NCBI RefSeq assembly: GCF_038023995.1
Contig: NZ_CP150660.1
Span: 1,610,501 to 1,674,500 of the forward strand
Reading direction: 5' to 3'
DNA length: 64,000 nucleotides
Source: Polaribacter atrinae
Lineage (GTDB): Bacteria; Bacteroidota; Bacteroidia; Flavobacteriales; Flavobacteriaceae
Shown: positions 27,221 to 37,155 of the stretch, piece by piece
Position numbering within the stretch: position 1 is the first letter of the stretch
Layout of the letters: every line of letters begins with the position of its first letter
The notes under the pieces: generated by a model
Seen by the model: only the letters and a program-made list of their open reading frames with translations
Told to the model about the DNA's origin: nothing
The model's database searches: none
Made by a program: the position numbers and the translations under genes

Positions 27221-27254
27221 AAAAAAAGGTTCTCAAATTGAGAACCTTTTTTTT
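27221..27254. terminator. bidirectional rho-independent terminator
   Basis: AAAAAAAGGTTCTCAA and TTGAGAACCTTTTTTTT form a near-perfect stem with A and T runs on both sides. It closes cdaA on the plus strand and the small lipoprotein gene on the minus strand. Confidence 0.9.
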
Positions 27255-27273
27255 ATTAATACTAAATATGTTT

Positions 27274-27702
27274 CTAGTTAGCTGCAGCCATTTTTTCTTG
27301 AATAGCAGATAATACACTTTTATATTTTGCTAATTCACCTTCATCTAAAGTAGACGTTAATTCTTTTCCTTTTTTCAATAAAGAAGCACCTTTAGAAGCC
27401 ATACCTGTAATTTTAACAAAATCTCCATTAGCTTCTATATAATTTTTAGCATATTGTGCATATCCTAATAAATTCTGCGTTACTTCCTCATTAGAAAAAT
27501 TAGGAATTGTGACTCCTTCTATAGCTGAAGTTAATGATTCACTAACTTCTTCCTCGATTTCTTCTTCATCGATTAACTCTAACTCTTCTTTATTTACAGT
27601 TTCGGTTTCTACAACCACTTCTTTCACTTCTTTTGTTTCAGATTTACAAGAAGAAAATACTAATGCTCCTAATACGAAAATTGATACTACGATTTTTTTC
27701 AT
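27274..27702 (-). CDS. small hypothetical lipoprotein
   Basis: A 142-residue protein starting at ATG 27702 (MKKIVVSIFVLG); a longer frame adding nine residues before this is unlikely. A lipobox is visible (LVFSSC, with Cys19), so it should be lipid-anchored. The mature part starts with a Glu/Val-rich acidic stretch (EVVVETETVNKEELELIDEE) and continues as helix-forming sequence without recognised domains. Its promoter is the minus-strand TACATTTG at 27729-27736, and the shared terminator lies at 27221-27254. Function unknown. Confidence 0.75.
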   Translation of the reverse strand: MKKIVVSIFVLGALVFSSCKSETKEVKEVVVETETVNKEELELIDEEEIEEEVSESLTSAIEGVTIPNFSNEEVTQNLLGYAQYAKNYIEANGDFVKITGMASKGASLLKKGKELTSTLDEGELAKYKSVLSAIQEKMAAAN

Positions 27703-27728
27703 CTTTTTTATTTTTAATGTTAGTACCA

Positions 27729-27736
27729 CAAATGTA
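27729..27736 (-). promoter_or_regulatory. -7 promoter element (TACATTTG) for the small lipoprotein gene
   Basis: TACATTTG on the minus strand fits TAnnTTTG, 26 bases before the ATG at 27702 and in the gap after the ABC transporter gene. Confidence 0.5.
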
Positions 27737-27753
27737 AATCAAAAAAAAGGATT

Positions 27754-29520
27754 CTAAGATGCTTTTTGTATGCTAAACTGTTTATCATATAAGTTTTTAT
27801 AATACCCTTTCTCTCTATCTAACAACTCGTTATGAGTACCCTCTTCTACAATTAAACCTTTATCCATAACAATAATTTTATCTGCTTGTTTAATCGTTGC
27901 TAATCGATGTGCAATTACAATAGAAGTCCTACCTTTTGTAATTGTTTCTGTTGCATATTGAATCATTTGTTCTGCATGAGAGTCTACAGAAGAAGTAGCT
28001 TCATCTAAAATTAAAATACTTGGTTTGCTTACATAAGCACGTAAAAAAGCAATTAATTGTCTCTGTCCAGAAGATAACATCGCACCACGTTCTTTTACAT
28101 TATATTGATACCCTCCTGGAAGTGTCATAATAAAATCATGAATTCCTATTTGTTTAGCAGCTTTTTCTACCTCTTCTAAAGTAATTTTATCATTTTTTAA
28201 TGTAATATTATTCAAAATGGAATCTGAAAACAAGAAAACATCTTGTAAAACTACAGCAACTTGGTTTCTTAAACTCTCTAATGTATAGTTATCAATAGAA
28301 ACATCATCAACACAAATAGTACCAGTATCTATTTCATAAAAACGGTTTATTAAGTTGATAATCGTAGATTTTCCTGCTCCTGTTGCACCAACAATAGCAA
28401 CTGTTTGCCCACTTTTTACATCCAAAGAAATTCCCTTTAAAACTTCTTCTCCTTTTATATAGCTAAATCTAACATCTTTCAGATTGATGTTTCCTTTTAA
28501 TTTCCCTGCTGTTATGGTTCCGTTTTTAACAATACTACTGTGGGTATCTAAAACCTTAAAAACACGTTCCCCAGAAACAATTCCCATTTGTAATTGGTTA
28601 AACTTATCTGCAATTTGACGTAAAGGTCTAAATAACATTTGCGCCATTTGCACAAAGGCCATTACAGTTCCAGGCCCTGGTACCGTACCTCCAATAATTT
28701 GTTTACTCCCAAACCAAACAATTAAACCAATACCAATAGATGATAAAATTTCTGCAATAGGAAAGAAAATAGAAAAATACCAAATGGTTTTTACATACGC
28801 TTCTTTATGTTTATTATTGATATCGTTAAAGTTCTTATACTCTATCTTTTCTCTATTAAAGAGTTGTACAATCTTCATTCCTGTAACTCGCTCTTGTACA
28901 AATCCATTTAAATTTGCTACTTGATTTCTTACTTCTTGAAAAGTAGCTTTAATGGCTTTCTGAAAAACGCTTGTGGCATAAATTAAAATAGGTAAAACTG
29001 CTAAAGCGATTAAGGCTAGTTTCCAATTAAAATAAAACATTAACGCAGCTACTGCAAACATTTGCAAGACATCACTTACTATTGTAAAAACACCACTACT
29101 AAAAAAAGCGGCAATGGTTTCTATATCAGAAACGACTCTGGTAACCAATTTACCAACGGAGTTTTTATCAAAATAAGACATTTTAAACTGTAAAATGTGC
29201 CTAAATGTTTTTGCTCTAATATCTCTAATGATATGTTGACCAACCCAATTTGCAAAATAAATAAAAGTAAAACGTAGCAACACTTCTACAAGCACAACCA
29301 CAAACATTAATATGATATTATTTATAAGGCCTTGAGCATCTTTTTCTGTGATATATTTATCTACCGTTTCTTTTATTAAATAAGGGTTTAGTAGTGCTAC
29401 CAACGATAATAAAATAGTGGAAAAAACAGCAATAAAAAAGTTTAACTTATAGCGTTTTGCAAAAGACATTAGTCTTAAGAAGATTTGTAAATCAAATGCA
29501 TTTCCTGTTTTACCTGCCAA
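27754..29520 (-). CDS. ABC exporter, fused membrane and ATPase domains
   Basis: A 588-residue half-transporter of the MsbA/MDR-like type. Six membrane helices (about residues 25-320) are followed by a nucleotide-binding domain. That domain holds Walker A VGATGAGKST (about 375-384), the signature LSSGQRQLIAF, Walker B SILILDEATSSVD and the switch IAHRLATI. It should act as a homodimer exporting lipid, peptide or drug; the substrate is unknown. It starts three bases after the truA stop, so the two are co-transcribed. Confidence 0.9.
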   Translation of the reverse strand: MAGKTGNAFDLQIFLRLMSFAKRYKLNFFIAVFSTILLSLVALLNPYLIKETVDKYITEKDAQGLINNIILMFVVVLVEVLLRFTFIYFANWVGQHIIRDIRAKTFRHILQFKMSYFDKNSVGKLVTRVVSDIETIAAFFSSGVFTIVSDVLQMFAVAALMFYFNWKLALIALAVLPILIYATSVFQKAIKATFQEVRNQVANLNGFVQERVTGMKIVQLFNREKIEYKNFNDINNKHKEAYVKTIWYFSIFFPIAEILSSIGIGLIVWFGSKQIIGGTVPGPGTVMAFVQMAQMLFRPLRQIADKFNQLQMGIVSGERVFKVLDTHSSIVKNGTITAGKLKGNINLKDVRFSYIKGEEVLKGISLDVKSGQTVAIVGATGAGKSTIINLINRFYEIDTGTICVDDVSIDNYTLESLRNQVAVVLQDVFLFSDSILNNITLKNDKITLEEVEKAAKQIGIHDFIMTLPGGYQYNVKERGAMLSSGQRQLIAFLRAYVSKPSILILDEATSSVDSHAEQMIQYATETITKGRTSIVIAHRLATIKQADKIIVMDKGLIVEEGTHNELLDREKGYYKNLYDKQFSIQKAS

Positions 29521-29523
29521 AAT

Positions 29524-30249
29524 TTAGTATTTTATATTTGTTAAAAACAATCCTTTTGCAGGAACTGACAATCCTGCGTTGCTTCTATTTTTACTCTCAA
29601 TAATTTTTCTAAAATCTTCTTTTGATATTTTTCCGAGACCAACATCAACCAAAGTACCAACAATGGCTCTCACCATGTTTCTTAAAAAACGATTTGCTGT
29701 TATATAAAACACCAATTCTTTTCCGTTTTGTTTCCAAACAGCTTCTGTAATATCACAGTTATAAGTATAAACATCTGTCTTTACTTTAGAAAAAGTTTGA
29801 AAATCTGTATACTCTAACAATAATTTTGCAGCCTCATTCATTAAATCTATATTCAAATCTTGAGAATGTATTTGCCACGAAAAATCTAATAAAAAAGGAT
29901 TTCTACCCAACCATACTTTATATTCATAACTTCTGCTAAGTGCCCCAAAACGCGCGTGTTGCTCATCATCAACCTCAAACACGTTATACACTACAATGTC
30001 CATAGGAAGCAGTGAGTTTAACTTGTGCGGAATATCTCCTTTTAATGTTTTATCTATATCAAAATGAGCAAACATTTGCGAAGCATGTACTCCGGTATCT
30101 GTTCTACCTGCTCCAACAACTTCAATTTTTTCTTGAAAAATTGTACTAACCGCTTTGTTTAATTTTTCTTGCACAGAGATTACATCTGGCTGAATTTGCC
30201 AACCATGATAATTTTTTCCGTTATAAGAAAGTTCTATAAAATACCTCAA
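29524..30249 (-). CDS. truA: tRNA pseudouridine(38-40) synthase TruA
   Basis: A 241-residue enzyme that converts uridines 38-40 in the tRNA anticodon arm to pseudouridine. The catalytic Asp is D51 in GAGRTDTGVHA. YNGKNYHGWQIQP at the start, FSWQIHS and RFLRNMVRAIVGTLVDVG are the other family motifs. Length is standard. The ABC exporter follows almost directly. Confidence 0.95.
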   Translation of the reverse strand: MRYFIELSYNGKNYHGWQIQPDVISVQEKLNKAVSTIFQEKIEVVGAGRTDTGVHASQMFAHFDIDKTLKGDIPHKLNSLLPMDIVVYNVFEVDDEQHARFGALSRSYEYKVWLGRNPFLLDFSWQIHSQDLNIDLMNEAAKLLLEYTDFQTFSKVKTDVYTYNCDITEAVWKQNGKELVFYITANRFLRNMVRAIVGTLVDVGLGKISKEDFRKIIESKNRSNAGLSVPAKGLFLTNIKY

Positions 30250-30349
30250 GAAAGTCTGTTTTTGTAGCCATCAAAATTACGGAATTTATTTTGTTATGAT
30301 TACATTTGAAGCCAATAGAGACGTTAAATTTTTCTAACTATTTCTTTTT

Positions 30350-30847
30350 ATGAAGAAAATCTTATTATTATCTGATACTCATAGTTTTATTGATGCTCAA
30401 ATCTTAAAGTTTGTAAAGCAAGCAGATGAAGTTTGGCACGCTGGAGATATTGGTAATTTAGAAGTTACCGACACTATAAAAAAATTAAAACCTTTACGAG
30501 CTGTTTTTGGTAATATTGATGGAGCTGATGCTAGATCTGAATTTCTTCTAGACAACAAATTTGAAGTTGAAAATGTTGCTGTTTGGATAACACACATTGG
30601 TGGTTACCCTAATAGATATGATCAAAGAATTCGTGAAGAAATAAAAGTAAACCCTCCAAAAATATTTATTTCTGGGCATTCTCATATTTTAAAAGTACAA
30701 TATGATAAAAAACTAAACTTATTGCATTTAAACCCAGGTGCAGCAGGAAACCATGGTTTTCATAAAGTAAGAACCATGTTGCGTTTTTCCTTAGACAATG
30801 GAGAAATAAAAGATATGGAAATTATAGAACTTGCTAAACGAGGTTAA
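30350..30847 (+). CDS. YfcE-type metallophosphoesterase
   Basis: A 165-residue calcineurin-like phosphodiesterase of the MJ0936/YfcE group. Metal-binding motifs in order are LLLSDTHSF (D9, H11), WHAGDIGN (D33), VFGNIDG (N55), THIGGYP and SGHSHI. The fold and size are typical; relatives hydrolyse phosphodiesters or monophosphates in vitro and the natural substrate is unknown. It converges with the sensor kinase gene, and the two coding ends overlap by 14 bases. Confidence 0.85.
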   Translation: MKKILLLSDTHSFIDAQILKFVKQADEVWHAGDIGNLEVTDTIKKLKPLRAVFGNIDGADARSEFLLDNKFEVENVAVWITHIGGYPNRYDQRIREEIKVNPPKIFISGHSHILKVQYDKKLNLLHLNPGAAGNHGFHKVRTMLRFSLDNGEIKDMEIIELAKRG

Positions 30848-32657
30848 CTTGTTTTTTTTCTAAAATAGGTAAAACAACTTTAATAACCGTACCACTTTTA
30901 GGAGCTGTATCTATATTGAATTCCCCTTGCATCATTTGTATTCTAGCATCTATTTGATTTAAACCAAGTCCTTCTTTATTTACTACCTTATTTTTATCAA
31001 ATCCAACACCATCATCAGAAATTCTTAGATATAATTTACCATCGGCTTCATCTATCTTAATCATTGCCTTTTCTGCCTTACTATGCTTTAAAATATTATT
31101 CACAAATTCTTGAATAATATTATATACTTTTATTTCAAAATTTTGTTCGTACCTCCTTGTTTCTCCTATTCTTGTATCAATCTTAATTTGAGAGTTAGAA
31201 TATTTTTCTGCTATTTCTTTTATAGCATATTTTAAACCAAATTTTAACAATACAGAAGAAACTAAGGTGTGAGATAAATCTCTTATACTTTGAGATGCTT
31301 CTTTTATAATTTTTTGTGTTTTGTCTATTTCTACAGGTGTTTCTCCTTTAAAAAGACCTCTTGTAGCTTGTAAGTGCAAATTTGCAGATGATAAAAGCGC
31401 ACTTATACTGTCATGTAACGTTTCTGCTATTTGTTTTCTCTCTGATTCTTTACCATCTATTGTAGCATTTAAAATCCTTACCTGAGAATCTGATTTTATT
31501 TTTTCTAAATTCTGACTCTGAACTAACTGTGTTTGAGATAGTTTTAAACTTAAATTTTTCTGTCTAAGTTTATAAAAAATTAATGCAAACAATAAGGTAA
31601 TAATTATAATTACGCTTCCTATACCAAGTAACCAGAATGTCCTTTGATTTTTTAGTCGTTTGTTTTCTTCTTCTTTTAAAACTAATTTTTTAACTGTATT
31701 AACATCGTATTCAGCATTAATTTTTTTTACAATTCCTCTAATTTCAGTATCTCTTAATTCATCTTTTATACCATAAGATATTTCTTGAAATTCATACGCT
31801 TTGTAATCTTTTAACTTGTACATAGCCCAAGATAAATTAGCATATAAACTAGCTTTAAATCTTACTGCTTTTGAACTATTATCATTCTTTATTAAGTCTA
31901 AACCTTCTAAATAGATTTCTTTAGCTAAGTTAAAATCTTCTTTAATTAAATAAATACTCGCTAGATTACCTAAAGCAGCAGCTTGATTTATTTTATTATT
32001 ATTTAATTTATGAATTTTTATAGATTTATTGGCATATTTAGTAGCTAAATCATATAAAGAATCATTAATATAAAAAGCAGATAAATTACTATATGCTTTT
32101 GCTTTAGTATCTAAATAAATTTTATTTAGATCGTTAAAATCTAAAATTTTTTTATAATAATATAATGTACTGTCTCTATAATTTTTAATTTGCTCTTTGT
32201 CTTTTACATTACTCCTCTCTTTAAGTTTGTGATAGGAACTTCCTAAACGCAGATAATTTTGAATTAATAATAATTTTGATTCTAAATTTTCATCTTTATT
32301 ATCTAATAATAGAGAATCATTTAACATATTATCTACATTAACTCTAAAATATTTTATACCATCATTAAAGCTTAGTGTTTCGTAAAAAATATTTCCTATT
32401 AAATAGTTTGTTTTGTAAAAAACACTTCTATTTTTATTCTTAGAACTATCTAATAAAGTAAATGCATTTTTTAATGCTACATCAAATTTTTTCTCTTTAT
32501 ATAATTTATCAACATTTTTAAAACTTTTTATTAAAACACTATCATTTAATTGCATACAAAAAGAAGCTGTATGAAATACAACTTCTTTTCTATTTGAAAG
32601 TGCTTTAAAAAAAATAAGCAAAAACAAAAACAAAAATATTCTACTTAAGATTTTCAA
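30834..32657 (-). CDS. TPR-containing sensor histidine kinase (NarX/LiaS-like class)
   Basis: A 607-residue membrane kinase. It has an N-terminal signal-anchor, a long periplasmic region with tetratricopeptide-like helical repeats (about residues 40-300), and one membrane helix (about 340-362, FWLLGIGSVIIIITLLFALI). The HisKA_3 dimerisation part carries the phospho-acceptor H415 (AETLHDSISAL), and the HATPase domain has N-box NNILKHSK and G-boxes DDGVGFD and EGLGL. It should phosphorylate the NarL-type regulator encoded two genes upstream in transcription order. A small lipoprotein gene lies between, 11 bases before its start. Confidence 0.9.
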   Translation of the reverse strand: MKILSRIFLFLFLLIFFKALSNRKEVVFHTASFCMQLNDSVLIKSFKNVDKLYKEKKFDVALKNAFTLLDSSKNKNRSVFYKTNYLIGNIFYETLSFNDGIKYFRVNVDNMLNDSLLLDNKDENLESKLLLIQNYLRLGSSYHKLKERSNVKDKEQIKNYRDSTLYYYKKILDFNDLNKIYLDTKAKAYSNLSAFYINDSLYDLATKYANKSIKIHKLNNNKINQAAALGNLASIYLIKEDFNLAKEIYLEGLDLIKNDNSSKAVRFKASLYANLSWAMYKLKDYKAYEFQEISYGIKDELRDTEIRGIVKKINAEYDVNTVKKLVLKEEENKRLKNQRTFWLLGIGSVIIIITLLFALIFYKLRQKNLSLKLSQTQLVQSQNLEKIKSDSQVRILNATIDGKESERKQIAETLHDSISALLSSANLHLQATRGLFKGETPVEIDKTQKIIKEASQSIRDLSHTLVSSVLLKFGLKYAIKEIAEKYSNSQIKIDTRIGETRRYEQNFEIKVYNIIQEFVNNILKHSKAEKAMIKIDEADGKLYLRISDDGVGFDKNKVVNKEGLGLNQIDARIQMMQGEFNIDTAPKSGTVIKVVLPILEKKQVNLV

Positions 32658-32668
32658 TTTTTATTTAT

Positions 32669-33349
32669 TTAATCTATGATTACTTCTGGTCTTCTCTCTT
32701 TGAAATATGTATAACCTGTTGATTTTGCAGAAGTATTATTTTCTATAATATGATTTACAAAATCAATTTTTAAAGTTTGACCTTCTAATTTTTCAAAAAC
32801 CTTAGAAAAAACTGTTTCTTCAGATTTTCCTTCTTGTAAATGAACTTCGTAAATGCTTAATTCTTCATTAAAAATAAAATCTACTTTCACTTTATTTTTT
32901 ACACTAAAGTTTAGTGTATAAGTTCCATTTTCATTGCCAGAGATACTATACTCAGCTAACATTTCTTCTTTGTTTGCTTTAGCAAATGAAGCGTCTTCAT
33001 CTTTAATACTAATTTGAGGTTGTTTACTAGTATTGGTATCTACAAATCCTATTTTAAGTTGATTTCCGTCTATTACAAAATCTTGAGTAACCTTACTATT
33101 CAGTTTATTTTCTGATGAATATAAATAAATATAATTAGTATTTGTAGTTTCATCAACAACGTTTTCCGTTTTTACATTTCCATTTAAATTAAAATCTAAA
33201 GAATAAGCTCCATCAACGTCTCTTTTAATGGTATACGCTTTTAATAAATCTAAATTTTGTTCTTCTGGCAATACTGTTTCGTTGAATGAGCAAGAAGTAA
33301 AAATAAATGTTAACGACGCTAATACTGCAAATAAGTTAATTTTTTTCAT
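32669..33349 (-). CDS. hypothetical lipoprotein between kinase and regulator
   Basis: A 226-residue protein with a lipobox (LTFIFTSC, Cys20), so probably anchored to a membrane. The mature part shows two similar beta-rich halves: residues AYSLDFNLNGNVKTENVVDE and TYTLNFSVKNKVKVDFIFNE align, each with later LNSKVTQDF / ETVFSKVF type strands. This suggests an internal duplication of an approximately 90-residue unit. No family is recognised. Its place between a two-component kinase (11 bases downstream) and the regulator (171 bases upstream) suggests a sensing or target role for this system. Confidence 0.75.
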   Translation of the reverse strand: MKKINLFAVLASLTFIFTSCSFNETVLPEEQNLDLLKAYTIKRDVDGAYSLDFNLNGNVKTENVVDETTNTNYIYLYSSENKLNSKVTQDFVIDGNQLKIGFVDTNTSKQPQISIKDEDASFAKANKEEMLAEYSISGNENGTYTLNFSVKNKVKVDFIFNEELSIYEVHLQEGKSEETVFSKVFEKLEGQTLKIDFVNHIIENNTSAKSTGYTYFKERRPEVIID

Positions 33350-33520
33350 AAGGGGAGTTTTTAATACTATATTTAATTCTATAAGGAAAACTATTCATAT
33401 TTATAGTAAGCTAGAATGCATGCACCAATTAGTGTTCTTAGAGTTAACTATTAAACCTTTTAGGGGAACGATTTATAAATAAATCAAAGCTTAATAATTA
33501 TTTTTTTAGGGGTGTAAGAA

Positions 33521-34186
33521 CTAAACTATATTGTTTTTAACTGCATACATTGCCAAGCCTACTGCATTTTTTACATTTAATTTTTTTAACAAACTTTTTC
33601 TATACGTTTCTATGGTGTTTCTACTAAGATGCATTAAATCTGCCATCTCTAGCGTACTATACTCTTTTGTAATTAATTTTAAAACATCCAATTCTCTTTC
33701 CGTTAAACTCTCTAACAAATATTTGTCTGGCATTTCTCCTTTAGGAACCTTTTGACCAGATAAAGATTGTAATAAAATTTTCTGGATATCACTACTAAAA
33801 TATTGCTCGCCATTTGCAACTGCTTTAATAGCGTTTACAATGTGCTCTCCAGCATTATTTTTAGAGATGTAACCATTACAACCTAAAGATAAAACTTCTT
33901 GAACAATCTTAAGATCATCATAACTAGATAAAATAATAACTTTTTGGTCTATTTTTCTTTTTCTAAAGTGTTTTAATACTTCAAAACCATCTAAAACTGG
34001 CATTGTAATATCTAATATTAACACATCTGCCGAATTTTCTTTTTGATCAAACCAATCAATTACCTCTTGTCCTGTTAAAGAGTAACCTTTAATTTCAATT
34101 TCTTTATCAGTATTTATTACAGCGATGATGCCTTCTATTAATATTTTATGATCATCGGCTACGTGAACGTATATCTTTTCTTTCAT
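33521..34186 (-). CDS. NarL/FixJ-type response regulator
   Basis: A 221-residue DNA-binding regulator. The receiver domain (about residues 5-125) has acidic pocket D11-D12, phospho-acceptor D59 (LILDITMP) and the Lys in YISKNNAG. The C-terminal LuxR/GerE helix-turn-helix (about 158-218) is LTERELDVLKLITKEYSTLE and then MADLMHLSRNTIETYRKSLL. The partner is probably the kinase at 30834-32657. It has its own promoter, and a palindrome array (34253-34292) and a second inverted repeat lie just upstream. Confidence 0.92.
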   Translation of the reverse strand: MKEKIYVHVADDHKILIEGIIAVINTDKEIEIKGYSLTGQEVIDWFDQKENSADVLILDITMPVLDGFEVLKHFRKRKIDQKVIILSSYDDLKIVQEVLSLGCNGYISKNNAGEHIVNAIKAVANGEQYFSSDIQKILLQSLSGQKVPKGEMPDKYLLESLTERELDVLKLITKEYSTLEMADLMHLSRNTIETYRKSLLKKLNVKNAVGLAMYAVKNNIV

Positions 34187-34196
34187 TATTATATTA

Positions 34197-34227
34197 CAAA
34201 TTTAGAGTACAATTAAGAGACTTACAA
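34197..34227 (-). promoter_or_regulatory. promoter of the NarL-type regulator gene
   Basis: On the minus strand TAAATTTG (34197-34204) fits TAnnTTTG, with TTG at 34225-34227 after a 20-base spacer. The leader to the ATG at 34186 is short, about ten bases after the -7 box. Confidence 0.45.
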
Positions 34228-34252
34228 TACCCATTTTCGGTGAAATTTCGAC

Positions 34253-34292
34253 CTCACTGTTTTCAGTGAGACACCTCACTGAAAACAGTGAG
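34253..34292. promoter_or_regulatory. four-site palindrome array (CTCACTG heptamers), candidate operator
   Basis: The arrangement is CTCACTG-TTTT-CAGTGAG-ACAC-CTCACTG-AAAA-CAGTGAG. Each 18-base half is a perfect hairpin, and the two halves are exact reverse complements of each other with a four-base spacer. All three spacers are four bases, giving a 22-base period. It lies just upstream of the regulator promoter. Confidence 0.75.
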
Positions 34293-34297
34293 AAGAT

Positions 34298-34327
34298 TAA
34301 CATATATATTTAATTTACAATATGTTA
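34298..34327. promoter_or_regulatory. second inverted repeat upstream of the regulator gene
   Basis: TAACATAT (34298-34305) and ATATGTTA (34320-34327) are perfect inverted arms with a 14-base spacer, next to the heptamer array. The sequence is AT-rich, so chance is not excluded. Confidence 0.45.
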
Positions 34328-34415
34328 GTTGTTATTAATTTTAAACTATTTTAGTTAATAAAAATACAAATTAAATATTCAAATTAGTTTTAAACTCTAG
34401 AAAGTTATAGAAAAC

Positions 34416-34449
34416 AAAAAACCGAGAAATAAATTCTCGGTTTTTTTTT
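34416..34449 (-). terminator. rho-independent terminator of the DUF4293 gene
   Basis: Stem AAAACCGAGAA / TTCTCGGTTTT with A and T runs on both sides, 28 bases past the DUF4293 stop. It could also work in the other direction. Confidence 0.8.
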
Positions 34450-34476
34450 CGCACTAAATATACTAATATGATAGGT

Positions 34477-34908
34477 TTATCGCAATCTATCTACAGATTT
34501 CACAAGATCTTCATCCTTTTTAATAGCTTTATTTGCCAAAACAATAAGCAAAATAACTAAAATTGGTAAGAACATCCCAATACCTTTCTCCGAAATCGAA
34601 ACTTCTCCAGGTAAAGTTAGAGATACATAAATCAATAATCCTAATAAAAAAAGATTGATCAAAATTACTAAACGGCCTACAACAAATTGTAACTTTCTAT
34701 TTTTAAATAAAAAAATAGTTGCAAAAGATACAATCGCCGAAAGCAAATATAACAAAGGAATTACTTTTAAAAGCATAGAATCTCTAAAAAATAAATCCAA
34801 AGCAAAAATCTCCTCTTTAATACTACTCCAAATGTCAAATACAAATATTAAACCGCCAGAAACTGCAGTTGCTAATAATAAATATATACTCTGTATTCTT
34901 TGAATCAT
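34477..34908 (-). CDS. DUF4293 domain-containing membrane protein
   Basis: A 143-residue integral membrane protein with four predicted helices: IYLLLATAVSGGLIFVFDIW, VIPLLYLLSAIVSFATIFLF, LVILINLFLLGLLIYVSL and FLPILVILLIVLANKAI. It starts MIQRIQSIYLLLA, the usual DUF4293 start, and ends in a charged cytoplasmic tail. The family is Bacteroidota-specific and commonly divergent from rho, as here. Function unknown. Confidence 0.88.
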   Translation of the reverse strand: MIQRIQSIYLLLATAVSGGLIFVFDIWSSIKEEIFALDLFFRDSMLLKVIPLLYLLSAIVSFATIFLFKNRKLQFVVGRLVILINLFLLGLLIYVSLTLPGEVSISEKGIGMFLPILVILLIVLANKAIKKDEDLVKSVDRLR

Positions 34909-35104
34909 ATTAAAAAATAGAAATACAAAAGTAGAACTTTCTTTTTTAAAAAGAAAACCTAAAACTTAAAAATTTTGCATATATTTGTAATATAATAACC
35001 ACCCATTAAATATTGTATAGTACTATATACAATACATAAACTCTAAAAAAATTATAATTAATCTTATCTAAATAAGGTTTACAATTTAACTTAACACATA
35101 AAGA

Positions 35105-36814
<1,710 letters not shown>

Positions 36815-36840
36815 AATTAACCTTTCTATTTAATTTAGAC

Positions 36841-36875
36841 AAAACCTTTTTGAGCAATCAAGAAGGTTTTTTTTT
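36841..36875 (+). terminator. rho-independent terminator downstream of rho
   Basis: AAAACCTT / AAGGTTTT stem around a loop of about 14 bases, followed by nine or more T residues. Confidence 0.7.
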
Positions 36876-36878
36876 ATT

Positions 36879-37023
36879 AGAAGCTATTTCCTGCTTTCCA
36901 CTATATCTTTTTATGCAGATTATAATCTATAAACCAAATCATAAAACTACTAAGCAATTTACAAGCTATAACCAACACTATTGAATTAAAGCATAACAAG
37001 GATGTCGCTGCAATCAGGGCTAA
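36879..37023. repeat. dispersed outer palindromic element, AGAAGC subfamily, expanded loop
   Basis: The left arm AGAAGCTATTTCCTGCTTTC, then CACTATATCTTTTT (36879-36912), matches the copies at 25370 and 62387. The right arm AACAAGGATGTCGCTGCAAT, then CAGGGCTAA, ends at 37023. The loop of about 80 bases is not the inner element and is not recognised. With the two terminators this accounts for the whole rho-ppiD gap. Confidence 0.7.
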
Positions 37024-37102
37024 GCACACTTGTAATTAAACTACTCTTAACAGCAACATATACGCCTTATCTAGCTAAACTCGTTAACTAAATTTAGAGC
37101 AT

Positions 37103-37136
37103 AAAAAATCCGTTCAAAAAATTGAACGGATTTTTT
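37103..37136 (-). terminator. rho-independent terminator of the PpiD-like gene
   Basis: AAAAAATCCGTTCAA / TTGAACGGATTTTTT, a near-perfect stem. It lies 20 bases past the stop of the minus-strand peptidyl-prolyl isomerase gene. Confidence 0.85.
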
Positions 37137-37155
37137 ATTTTAAATAAACTTGATC

